NCBI GenBank assembly: GCA_013399015.1
Contig: VWZX01008611.1
Span: 449,472 to 513,471, forward strand
Source of the DNA: Galbula dea
Lineage: Eukaryota; Chordata; Aves; Piciformes; Galbulidae
Length of the DNA: 64,000 nt
Direction of reading: 5' to 3'
Under the pieces are notes generated by a model, which did not search any database, was not told where the DNA came from, and saw only the letters and a list, made by a program, of their open reading frames with translations. A program made the position numbers and the translations under genes. This document shows, in pieces, positions 1 through 10,900 of the stretch (positions are counted from its first letter, which is position 1; every line of letters starts with the position of its first letter).

Positions 1-123
1 AGACCTTGGGGTCACTTCCAAGCCACGAGCCAACTTGTGCCCCAGTTTGAACCCTCTGAGTGGCTTTTCCAAAGGATCCCGATGCTCTCTAAAGCTTCTC
101 ATTTTTCTTGTCTTTAATTTTAG
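1..123 (+). other. CUBN: CUBN last intron (3' end)
   Basis: This is the end of the intron before the final CUBN exon. It closes with a pyrimidine-rich tract and an AG at 122-123 (tctttaattttag), which fits a splice acceptor. I see no coding sequence or repeat in it. Confidence 0.7.
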
Positions 124-231
124 GAGACAAACTTCGCTCCGTTTACTGCCACTTCTCATCAAGTCCATGTAGAATTTCATGCTGAATATGTGACTGTACC
201 CTCAGGATTCCAGTTAAGCTGGACGAGCTAG
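124..231 (+). CDS. CUBN: CUBN (cubilin), terminal coding exon
   Basis: This exon encodes the last 35 residues of a CUB-domain protein and ends with TAG at 229-231. The phase-0 frame runs from the acceptor AG at 122-123. It begins ETNFAPFTATSHQ and ends VPSGFQLSWTS. The pattern of alternating hydrophobic residues (VHVEFHAEY), then a GFxLxW strand and stop, is that of the closing beta-strands of a CUB domain. Cubilin is a large peripheral-membrane endocytic receptor made of EGF repeats and 27 CUB domains. It takes up intrinsic factor-cobalamin, albumin and apoA-I together with amnionless and megalin. The identification rests on the CUB-like ending plus the position just upstream of RSU1 on the same strand, which is the known amniote gene order. 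The earlier exons lie to the left of the window. Another CUB protein is possible but unlikely given this neighbour. Confidence 0.78.
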   Translation, partial: ETNFAPFTATSHQVHVEFHAEYVTVPSGFQLSWTS

Positions 232-440
232 AACACTGTTTGTGAGAAATACATTAACATTCCTTGTTATACTGAGGAGACTTTACATCATAAAATGAGC
301 TTGAAATCTGGTTCTGATAACTACAACTGAAGTAAGGCAGTTTAACAATTACTGTAAGGGTAGCTGTAAGGAATTCAGAGTTCTGTCAAAAAAAATGTGA
401 TCTGCCATTGTGCTGAAAATAAATTCTTATCCACACAGCT
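232..440 (+). other. CUBN: CUBN 3' untranslated region
   Basis: This sequence runs from the TAG stop to the probable cleavage site just after the AATAAA at 418-423. It is AT-rich, about 210 bases long and contains no further open frame of note. The end is inferred, because the cleavage position cannot be read exactly. Confidence 0.6.
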
Positions 441-466
441 GGGAAAATGAGTTCTTGTTGGTTTTG
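418..466 (+). terminator. CUBN: CUBN polyadenylation signal
   Basis: A canonical AATAAA lies at 418-423. It is followed 25-45 bases later by a GU-rich stretch (gagttcttgttggttttg), the usual downstream element. A second AATAAA at 519-524 could serve as a later alternative site. Confidence 0.6.
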
Positions 467-3400
467 AAATATCCTTCTTTTGTTCTTCTACATAAGGTCA
501 AAATTTTACATTTAATGCAATAAAAAGTGAATTAGCCAGTCTAAAACTCAAACACAAAATATGCAACACGAAGTTGATAAGAGGACCTGAGATATGGAGT
601 TGTCTTTAGTTGTATAAAGATACATGGTTTTGTCCCAAGTATCTTTGAAAATGTTAGCTCAAGTTTCATTCAAAGTAATATAAAATCAGAAAGTGATAAA
701 AGGTGGCCCTGGTGTTAACCACATTGAGAAATAATGTCATGGTCAGAGCCCTGTGTTCAATACATGCAAATATCTGTAATTATATTTATTGACTTATATC
801 TTCAAAAGCTATTGTACAACTGAACACAAACAACTTGTGAGACTTTCAGTAATGATGTCACCTTCCTAGACAACTTCCTAGACATTTATAAAACAGATGT
901 AACTTCAGAATAAAGCAGACATTAAACATCAGTCAGCCTTTGGTTAGAATCAGTTTTTCCCTTCCCCAGGCTAACAAACATCCTTTTGACAGGGTGCACA
1001 GAGGACACCAATTCTCACCATGAAACTTTTTTCTGTCACATCCCAGGATGAATGACCAGTTCATTTCCTGAATGTCACCTGTGATGGACAGGCAAGAAGA
1101 ATTCACACTGCAGCAAAGGAACAGAGACCTCACCAGTCACCTGATAACTATGGCAGTCACTCACAGTGAAAGTAATTCCTTAATGGGATTGTTGCAGTAG
1201 TTAATTATGAGGTGACATTAAAGAGTTAATGGCAGTTCTGACACAATCTGGGAACTCTGCAGGTTTCCCAGGGGATTCTGACACAGCCATGGTCCCACAG
1301 GCACAACAGAACTTCTAACATCCTGCTTAAAACAAGAGGTAGAAAACCTAAACCAGACAAAAATGCCAAAAAGGTAGATAGCAATCTGTAAAATACAACT
1401 GAGAATCACCTGGTGATTAGTTAGAGAAGCTCATGAACTCCCAGTGGCCCCCAGAATTAGATGTGCCCCCAGCACTTTAGAGTTGTCAAGGGACCAAGAA
1501 CAGCCTAGTCTGTCTGCAGGTGACACTCCTGTTACATGCTCAACTGAACTGATCTCTCATTTGCCATCAAAGTATGATGCAGTCTTTCTCCATAGAATTT
1601 ATTAAGAATCCCACAAAGGGGACAGCAGGCACTACAGAAAACAAGCATCTGACCTGCCTGGAGGTACAGCTACAAAACAAACTCCAAAGATAACAGCGTG
1701 GAGGATCCTGCAAGTACAATCCAGCATAGCTTCAGCTGTTGGCCTGCAGGCACCAGAAGGACTTCTTTTCTTCTCTATGGGCAGCTGCATCATGGGGCTC
1801 TGTGAATGTGCACTGTGGTTCTGGTCTCCCTGTGAGTCACTGGCGCAGTTGGTGCAGGGCAGAGAGTCCTCTCAAGACCTGGCTGCTGTCTCTTGCTGCT
1901 AGGTAGCTGGTCGTAGAAGCATCAGATTTTAGGTGAGATTTGCTTTGGCAAGAACTTGTCATTGTCTGCATCTCACCAGCCTGAGGCAGAGCTGGGCTGG
2001 AAGGCATAGATGAGAGGGAAGGGTCTGTCCCCTCAGACAGCTCCTGCTTCTGCATGTACCTTCATGTCTCTTGTTAAAAGTGGGCCATGTCCTGGCAGAT
2101 GATGAGCTCTCAGGTTAATCCTTGGCTTTGCCACCAGTATGGCAGAGCATAAACTCACCAACAGTGGAAACCTGTACGTGGCTTTAACGAGTGAACTTCA
2201 TCAGTGGCTTTCTGGGACTGGTGTCAGCCACATGTCACACAGCTCATGGACACAGGGTTGTGTTCTCTGAGGACTCTCCCATCCTGTGCTGGCCACTGTG
2301 AGGCTGACCTACTGCTGACACAGTGACTGGTATGGAGATCTGGTGACTGTGATGTGCACGAGGCCATCCAGGCAACACAACCTTTGGCCCTGAGCTCTGG
2401 AGGCGAGCCGCAGTTAAACTGATGAGTTTGCTGAAATCTGTACTTCAATAAAAAGATTGATTTCACTCAGAGAAAAATCATGTCTCACTTTAAAGCAGAT
2501 TAAATGTTTTTGGACATTTTCTGATGTGATAAATGCTTGCTCTTGGCATGGCTTTCTGTCACAATGTCAAACAAATTTTATGGAATCATTGAACTTCTGC
2601 AGAAGAAAAGACTAAAGAGCACTTTGAATGGGAAGGAGAAATTGGTAACGTGTTTGGTTTTAAAATCTAACACTAATTCATATTTGGTGCATCTTTAAAT
2701 GTTACAGATATTCCATCCCTGTGCATAATTTTATTTACAAATGAGCAAAATGCGTGAGGTTCTTTATAAAGAAATGAAAGTTCAGCAAAGCATCTATGCT
2801 CTGGAGACTGTTGAATGAAGCTGCTGGTACAAGGTTCAATTGATCGAGCCCTGCTGACTCTTGCCAAAAATAGCCAAGGTCTAAAATTAAATTATCAAAC
2901 CCTTTTTTTTAGAACAAAACCAGGAACAAAGTAACCCACTGCTGGCCTTTAACCTGTTGCATGAGGAACCATGACAGAAGTATCACTGCAGACGTACTAA
3001 AGTGAAGGTCCTCAGAGGAGAGAGCTGGTGTTAAGGCATGTTTCTGTCTTGGAAGGTAAGGAGCCACTTAAAACACTTAAAAATTTTAATGTGCAGTGAA
3101 GGCAAACATGATCAAACTGAATGGGTAATTTAAAAAGAACTATTCCATGAAACTTCTAGATGTTTTTTGCAGGGTGCAATTAGAAAGACAAAAGTCTGTG
3201 TTTAGTAAGTTTTATGGCTTCATCTCACCATAGTGCCTTGAACATCTTTGCTTTCCTGTCTGTGCACGTCGCTGTCTGTTGTGTAGATAGTGTCATGGTT
3301 AATGCTTTGTGTCTGTATGGGAACACCTGCATGGCTGCAACCGACCTCCCCCTGCCTGAGACCAAGCAGGAACCAGGAAAGTGCGTGTTTTCACTTCCCA

Positions 3401-4380
3401 GAGCCTGTGTGGTTTTAACTGGTGTGTAGATAGTCTTTTGCAAGTCACTATACGTATTAATTCTTACATAAAGGTATATTTTATGAGACAGTTCTATGTA
3501 AATGTAAGTGCTCTGAAGACCAGATTTTGAACTGCAAGCACTGAAATGTCTGTGCTTAACTGTTTTTAACTGCCTTTCTCATGTGGTGGGGCTGTTCCTT
3601 CTGCACAATGGAGGAGATACAGTAACATCATTCTATGATTCTTTGATCATGATATGCTCATAGAGGATACAGTCACTTGAAGGGAAGGAGAAGATACACA
3701 GCTAAAATGCTAGAAATCCTAATGCTGGCCAATTTAAAATGTTACCTAATGTTAGTTAAATGTACAAAGCAATTTTAACTGAAAAAAAAGTTTTCAATCA
3801 GCTCATAAAGCAAAAGAGGAGGTGTCTCAGTGTCCCACAGTAACTCAAGGGAAGTTAATGAATTTTGTGCCAAAGAATTTCCCAACAGAGAGACCTGTGA
3901 TGGGAATCCTGCCCTGTGAGCTCAGCTCGGGGTACAGACGGAGCTGAGGACATTGGGGTCACAGGAGAGCCGAGTGTACTGGGCAGAGGAGGAACAGGGT
4001 CAGCATGAAATGAGTCACTGCAGCAGAACACGGAACTGCTCTCCATGGGGATGAGCGCTGCTGGCACAACTCCAAACGTAACTTTGCAGGATCAGGGAAT
4101 GACCTGACCTATCGTCAGGGTGGGTGTGCCCTCACTGTCCCGCTCCTCATCCAACAGATATTTAGTCCTTCAGGAGGAGCCGAAAGGCTCCGGAAGGAGG
4201 TTTGGGTGCAGCCCTCCTGGCCAGCTTCAGTGCAGACCTGAGGAGGGTGTCGGGAGTGCATTTACTCAGCAGGAACCGAAGCAGTTCGTTCAAAGATGTC
4301 AGTGGTAGATGACAATCTGACAAAAGGGCCGAGGGCAGCCGTGTACAGCCAAGCCGCGCCGGGTCTCCCAGCTACCACCA
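467..4380. other. CUBN-RSU1 intergenic region
   Basis: This is about 3.9 kb between the CUBN poly(A) signal and the RSU1 CpG island. It contains only short chance ORFs of up to about 80 codons, with no recognisable domain and no paired splice sites. The left part is AT-rich, and GC content rises from about 3.85 kb towards the island. One CR1 tail sits near 3.63 kb. I see no RNA gene. Confidence 0.6.
3590..3645 (+). mobile_element. CR1 LINE 3' tail remnant
   Basis: Two adjacent copies of the CR1 terminal octamer, ATTCTATG (3630-3637) and ATTCTTTG (3638-3645), close a short diverged stretch. The tandem octamer is the diagnostic 3' end of avian CR1 elements, in plus orientation. The left border is uncertain because the body is too diverged to place by eye. 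Confidence 0.55.
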
Positions 4381-4391
4381 GCCTCCACTCC

Positions 4392-4546
4392 TGCGCATGC
4401 CCGACACTCGCGCAAGCGGAACCTCCGTGTCTTGCACCTTACCCCTGCTGCCGGCTACGGGACGCGCTGACTGGCCAGCGATGTTTCCTCCAGCCAATAG
4501 CCAGCCGGCCTGTTGCGGAGAAGGCGCGCTGATTGGCCATTTAAGG
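4392..4546 (+). promoter_or_regulatory. RSU1: RSU1 core promoter elements
   Basis: The visible motifs, in order, are an NRF1-like palindrome TGCGCATGCC at 4392-4401, a CCAAT box at 4494-4498 (cagccaatag), and an inverted CCAAT (ATTGG) at 4532-4536. The last is followed directly by a TATA-like CATTTAAGG at 4538-4546. Paired CCAAT boxes suggest NF-Y binding. Transcription would be expected to start about 25-35 bases past the TATA-like element, near 4570. These are motif readings only, and no start site has been measured. Confidence 0.55.
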
Positions 4547-4569
4547 ATCGGGGTGGGAAGGGCCGCAAC

Positions 4570-4652
4570 GCGCTTGCGTCCGCGGTTGGGTGTGCAGCCA
4601 TCCGCGGGTTACCGACTGCAGTACTGGTCCTGTTCTCTCCCATCCCAACGCG
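4570..4652 (+). other. RSU1: RSU1 exon 1 (5' UTR)
   Basis: This is a non-coding first exon. Its 3' border is a strong donor, CGCG|GTGAGT, with GT at 4653-4654. The stretch contains no ATG, so nothing competes with the start in exon 2. The 5' border is inferred from the TATA-like element and is approximate. Confidence 0.6.
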
Positions 4653-4885
4653 GTGAGTCCCTGGGGGTACGGGCGGGCCTCTCCCTCTGCATGCTTGCCT
4701 GCGGGCGGGAGGGCGAACAGCGTCCTGGGCCGGGGCGGGCGCGGCGGTACAGGACCCCCTGGAGGAGCGGAGCGGGATCGTACCCTGGGTCCCCCCGGGG
4801 CGGGAGCTGTCCCCGCGCTCTTCACAGCTTCCCTCCTTCCTCTTTCCTCCGCTCGCCTCACGGTGCCCGTTTCTGCCCCGCGCAG
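4653..4885 (+). other. RSU1: RSU1 intron 1 (5' UTR intron)
   Basis: This 233-base GC-rich intron runs from GTGAGT to a long pyrimidine tract ending CCCCGCGCAG (AG at 4884-4885). The non-template strand at 4703-4739 has several closely spaced runs of three or more G, so a G-quadruplex or R-loop just downstream of the promoter is plausible. Confidence 0.65.
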
Positions 4886-4888
4886 ACC

Positions 4889-4997
4889 ATGTCTAAGTCG
4901 CTGAAGAAGATCGTGGAGGAGAGCAGGGAGAAGAACCAGCCCGAAGTGGACATGTGCGACCGCGGCATCACCAACATGCTGGACGTGCCTGGACTCT
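4889..4997 (+). CDS. RSU1: RSU1 exon 2, first coding exon
   Basis: The exon starts at 4886, after the acceptor AG, so ACC|ATG places the start codon only three bases into the exon. The Kozak context (ACCATGT) is good at -3. It encodes residues 1-36 (MSKSLKKIVEESREK... to VPGL) and the first base of Phe37. The donor is CTCT|GTGCGT. This charged N-terminal stretch caps the leucine-rich-repeat fold. A downstream shift of acceptor choice would remove the start codon. Confidence 0.95.
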
Positions 4998-7900
4998 GTG
5001 CGTACCGGCGGCGGCGGTCGGGCAGCGCCGAGAATACCTTATTTGTCCCGGGAGCAGATGGGGCGCGGCCGGACTGGGCGGGGAAGGGCCGGGTCCAGGC
5101 AGGGCTGGATGCTGGGGGTGGTCCGGAGCGCTCCTGGCCTTGACTTTGTGTCTCCCGAGCATACGCTATTCAGGGGTACCCTGAGGTTTGGGGCGTCGGG
5201 AGCTGGGGGAGGGATTTGTAATAGGGGAAACTCTCTGGTCACAGCTCCCGACAGCACCGCAGTGAGCCACGAGAGCGTCCAAGAGAGTCGCTGCTCCAGA
5301 GAGCCCTGAGCGGGCAGGGGGACACCGTCCCACCGCCTCTGCCTCGAAACCGCAGTGCCCTGTGTTACTGATGCCTGTTCTGCTGGGGCTAGGGTGATGC
5401 TGGGGAGCCTTTGCTCTGCCGGACGCCGAGGCACGAACCCAGCCAGGAAGTCTCTCCAGGTGGTTTGTGAAAGGGATGTGGCAACACTAGCCTGGAGCTA
5501 CGTGTGGCTGGTCTCTGAAGGAGACAGGTGATGCTGTGTGACAGGTACAGCAGCATCATACTTTGGCTGTTACACCATTGCACGTACTTCCAGGACTGGG
5601 ACAGGGCAGTAGAATTCGTATGTTTTGTGTGTAGTTAATTTACAGCAAGTATAATGTGCTGCTAAAGACATACTTTGAAGTTCTGGAGAACATAAGAGTC
5701 AAGAGCAAGGCAGGTAGCTTTGCCACACTTTTGCTTGGGCCAAGAGTGCTTCTGGTGTTTTGGTACAGCCGACAGGCAGTGAGTTAAAGCTGTGACTTGG
5801 TGCAGGGTGCCACAGCCTGAAATTTTCTTGAGTGCATGCTGTGATGAGAGAAAAGCAAAACCTAAAACGGTGTGATTGAAACTCTAACTATGTCCTGGTT
5901 TAGCTCTTTACTATGTTTATTAAACTTGATAGCAGCCAGGAGGAAGCATGTGTAACTATTCTTATGTGATGGAAATGAGTTCAGGGGAGAGCATGGCTCA
6001 CACCAGCTCACCAGGTGCAGGTCCTCTTGGTGCACAACATGTGACCTGACTTAGTGTGGGGATCTGGGGCCTTCTCCACTTTGAGATGGAAGTTAGGAGA
6101 GAGGAAAATGATATCAAGCTTCTGTGAGATAATTGAGACCTTGTTGCTTTTTCAGTTACTCAGCACTCTGGCAGAGAGGGCATTGTAAATTGGGTGTTTA
6201 GGTGGGTTTTTTATCACCAAGGTGTTTCCCACTTTCCGCCTGGAGGAGGAATACCTTCCTCCAAACATGCCTTTAAAAAAAAGTAATGACTAGGTGTTAC
6301 CTCTGAATTGCAGTTAATGGTTTAAGAAGATGTTAGACTTGCTAGATTTCTAACCCTGCTCTCTGACTCCTGAGCCTCCTACTCTTTTGTAGTACAGATT
6401 AGGTGTTTTGGGCTTCTCTGGCTCTCAGAACTGGCAGGGTAGGCTGAGTGAGGGCAAGATTAGGTTGTGAACTGAGGGAACACTTTGGTGGTGTCTGGAT
6501 GGAGATTGACACTTGGTGTCTGAAACTGTCTTAAACTAGGTCAGACCTAGAACCGTGGCACCCTCTGCACCTCTTGCAGCATTTGTGCCTAGGAAAGGGA
6601 GAGTGGAGTGGTCACCTTGTTTGTAACACAGTCTTTAGGTTCACGAAGTTTGTGGTCCCTGAACCACTGCTTGCTTGGGACTTCATTAAGGTTATTAGAA
6701 GCTGAGTTCTGTTTTTGGAGTATTCTTTGAATCCAAGTACTCCTGTGTTTTCTTCTAATGCCTTAAAGGACAAACTAGAACTGTGCTACAGGCCTTCAGA
6801 GAATTTGAATTTTTTAGGCTTTAATAGATGAAAATTTGTAGTATTTCAAATATAATTTGTAGTAATTTCTGATGATTTGTAATATGAGAACTTTTCAAGG
6901 ATGCTCTTCAGAAAACAGATTTGAGAGTAGAAATATCCTTTTATCTAAGTGTTCCATAGTTTCATCATAGTAATGCAAAAGGCTTTTCTTATTATTCTGG
7001 CATGCAATAAAACTAGTGTTGGACCATTTGTGAGCTCATCTGTGCTGCAGTTGTGCATCCATACTCGAATAGCCTTAGGAAATGTCTTCTCCTGTGGAAA
7101 TGTTCTAAGGTATTGGGTTTTTTTGAATTCCATATGGTGGAATAAATGGATCATATTTGGTTACAGAGCACCAATATGGACAGGTGCTGGTAGAAAGCAT
7201 TAACAGATGTCCTGCAGGGTCAACAGTTTGGCCTGGATGATCCTTGTGGGTCCTTTCCAGTGCAGGACATTCTGTGAACAGTTGGGTTCAGTGTTAGGGC
7301 ATGATGTGCCTTTTCCCTAGCCTGGTGGTGAAGGCATTTGTTGGTAGGACTTGAAACATCCACCAGCAATCCTGGAATTGTTCTTGGAGCAGGGACCAGT
7401 CACTAATCTCTAATTTATGGATCTTTAAGTGGTGGGTAAGGGGAAGCTGTGAATTAAGGAGTTATTTTGCCCAAATAACTGGAGAGATCTGCTGCTTTCT
7501 AGTCTCGTTGTCAGGGAAGCAGTATTAGATGAAATCCTATTTATTCTGTAAGTGATAATTTGCTCTCATTATCATCCCATCTGTAAGCTGTTCATATTTA
7601 ACATAAAGTGCATGCTTGTGTGGTAGGAATTAACATGCCTAGAATTACTTACCAGAAAGTTAGTGTCGATATAATTGTCCCCTCTTAAAATAACCAGAGC
7701 ACAGATGATAGAGGGGCAGGCTACTGGTGAGCTGTGGTGCTCATCCTGCACTGACTTCCTCTAATGGGACAAGACAGTGCCTTATCTTGGTTCAGCAAGG
7801 TCTCTGGAGTCTTCCTGCTTTGGATTGTGGTTTTCCTTTTAAGAAAAGTCCTGTCATCTAAATATTTTCTGTAAAGCTAACTTGCAGTGCATGGCAGCAG

Positions 7901-10900
7901 AGTGTGAAAAGGCTTGAGGCCAGGACTAAAAGGGAAGAGCTTAAATATTCTCCACTTGACTTGGTTTTGCAGCAATAGTGGGACTGGGATCATAGTGGCA
8001 ATTTGTAATTACTTATGCAAGTAAATTGCTCTGGCAAATGGCAGTATCCTGACTGTTCAACATATTCCCCTGATCAGATGCTGTTGCCAGTTGTGGGCTC
8101 AGTAGCTTCTAGGGGAGGCAGTGGTGGTGTGAGGGGGAAAGGAGACAGGAGGAAATGTAGAGGATGAGGAAGTGTAGGGGGAAGGTCTGTGTTTTTTTTT
8201 TACAGCTGCACGGTGCCTCACACTTGTTTGTCCAATAAGGTGGAATCTGAGGGGATAAGATTAATCAAATCATTCAGTTTATTGCATGTTGTCACCTGGC
8301 CATTCACCACCCAACAGCCATGCTGGTCTGCTGCTGTTGCTTACTGGGTGGAAGGCTGGAAATGCAGCTGTTAACACTTAGGACTTAAATCTAGCAGTAA
8401 CTTTTGAGAATTAATTGGGAACATGTGGAAGTGTAATTACTTGTGTGATGTGTTCTGTTGTGATAAATGTTGGAGCATCTCAGTTTTTCCTGTGGAAGGA
8501 TTCAAAGGGTGGAAATGTGTCCAGAGGCACCAGTGCATGCTGCTCAAGTGACTTGTGGTACAGTAACGTGAGGAGGAGAGGCTGGGTATGTCCTTCCACC
8601 TTGAGCTTGTCTTATCCTGACAGTGCATCTGAATGTGGAGTTATTGGAACAGAGAGAATAACTTGCCTCTTTTTCAGCTGGAATAGACACAAGCTCTCAG
8701 TTGCTGTAAACTAATTTCTCTTTTCTCTTCATTTGCAGTTACCTTGTCTCATATCACACAGCTGGTTCTGAGTCACAACAAGCTTACCAGTAAGTATACT
8801 TCGTTCTTGAACTTCATTACAGCCAGTTGGGTAATATTAAAGAGCTGACACTGCTAGTTTGTCTTTGGGGTTTTTTTTGGGTGTGTTTTGATTTAACAGA
8901 ACTCAACGTCACTGAGTGCTTCTTGCTGGAGCACTTTTGGGGATGTGACTTGCCAGCCAAGTCCACTGTGCCTTTCCACCTTCAATGTGGATCTGCCATG
9001 TACTGGAAGATCTGTAATTCTCAGTTCTGTTACCAGTTCAGTCAAAAAAATCAATTCCTTATATGGCCCCGAAGTCCTTATGTTGAGGAGAGGACTTTTG
9101 GATTATCTGTTTTAGCTGTGTCAGAAGTGGTACAGTTTGCATTTCAGTAGATGGGTAAGTAATTTGACTACAGCAAATGAAAATGAATTATTACTCAACT
9201 GCATTATATCTATAACCAAACATGTGAGCTAGGCCCAGCTGAGTGTGAGCTTCAAGCATGAAAGTCAAGTAGTTTCTTTCTGAGTGTAGGTTGTCTCTTG
9301 CTTGTAGTGCACACTCCAGTTGCTACCACGTGGATCCTACTTCCCATAATGAATCCCTCAAGTAAAGTGTTGGATAGGATGTCATGAGAGCAACATCAAC
9401 CTGAGACTTAATGTAGTAGAGATACATATCAGAATGACTTCTGCAAGGCAAAAAAACCCCAAACCACAAACCTTTTTTTTTTTTTTTTATGAGGAGGATG
9501 CTTCAGGCTTACCTATCAGTGTCCTGTGCCAGTGGTCCTGCTTCTTGTTTGTTGAAATGCAAGCAGTGACTTTTGTCTGATCCTTGTTACTGTGCATCCC
9601 CTAATGATAAATATGGGTTTTGTTGGTGTTCTGCTTGTCCTTCTCTGCTCTCTCCATGTGCCACTGGGTTTCTATCTCAACCAGTCATGCCCTTCTGTTT
9701 TCAGAACTGAATTTTTTGAGAGTGCATGAACTGGGGAGTGTTCTCTAGTCTGGCACCTTGCTGGTTTTGTCCCTCTTGTAGTCTTCAAAGAAATGTCCAT
9801 TTATAAATATCACCAGCAATTTCCAGCCATTTAAGGTGAAAATGGTGACCAGAGGGTAAATCCATGGGCAATTTCAGACAGGGAAAACTGTAGCTATTGC
9901 TGTTAATGCACAGCACTGCCCTTGGTTTAGAAGGTTGTGGAGTTAGGAACAGCTGGAAGCTGAGAGCATGTTTTGGGAAGGCATTGTGGTAAACTTGCTT
10001 TGGGCATGCTGCCATCTAACATGTTATCAGCCACTGATGGAGCTGGGCTACAAGGCCCCCCAGCAGGTAGCTTTTGTGTTTCCTCAGGTCACTGCAAGGA
10101 AATGCCAGCCACTTGAGCTTTCTCTGCAGCTTTTGGAGGATCGCAGGCACCTTGAGAGAGAGAGAGGTGTGCAGAGTGACCTGCTAATGCTTGTGCTCAG
10201 ACAGCTCATCCAAAGTTGGATACCTGGTGGTGCCAGGTTGAACTTGTCTCTGATGCCATTATTTGCTCTGATACCTTCTGTCTGCCTTACCTGGCACGAG
10301 GATGAAATGAGTTGTAGGCATTTCTCTTGGTAAAATTGGCTGTTCTTCCTCTGGGATTTGTCACAGTCCTACAACTTTTGAACACTAACATACTTCAAAG
10401 GGTTACCTAAAAAATACTTAAATGTGGCTGAAGGTGAGTTCAGCCAAGTGCACAGCTAGCTGGGCAGGTAGCAGAGATCTACCTTGCTCTGAGGCAGAGA
10501 GGACAGGCTGAGACTCCTGCAAGAAGACTTGAATTGGAGCAGACTTGGCTGTGGGAGAGCTGAGCCTGGGAAGAGTGGCATGCTTTGGCATGAGCTCCAG
10601 AACTAAAAGCTAAGTAACTAACCTATGTCCTAGCCATGAGTCTTGGCTGTAGACCTGACTGGGGGAGGAAGAAGAAAAGGTGGTAGGAGGTGTCCAAGAA
10701 GGATGGATTCAGGTTGACTTTACTCAAGAAAAGTCCAGAGCACACCATCTGTTTAAAGCAGTTTGTTCTCAAAATACCATTTAAGGATTGCCACTGCTCT
10801 AACACTGTGGTATATTAAATCTCAACTTCTAATTACTGCTCTCTTCTAAGGTAGCCCTTGGATCAGAAGGCTGCAAGTGTATCTCTCCTCAGCCAAGGGA

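Larger units (their letters stand above)
4380..5120. promoter_or_regulatory. RSU1: RSU1 CpG island
   Basis: A sharply bounded GC-rich, CpG-dense block spans the RSU1 promoter, the non-coding exon 1, intron 1 and the first coding exon. The flanking DNA is AT-rich and CpG-poor. The low stop-codon density of this block explains the long overlapping ORFs here, which are artefacts apart from exon 2. Such islands usually mark constitutively active promoters, which suits a widely expressed adhesion adaptor. Confidence 0.85.

Noticed and set aside
4397..5143. 248-codon open frame across the CpG island, plus several overlapping frames on both strands
   Set aside because: Its only real part is RSU1 exon 2 (4889-4997). 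The rest is promoter, 5' UTR and intron, open because GC-rich DNA has few stop codons.
9968..10333. 121-codon plus-strand ORF in intron 3
   Set aside because: No homology is recognised and there are no flanking splice sites of quality. Treated as chance.
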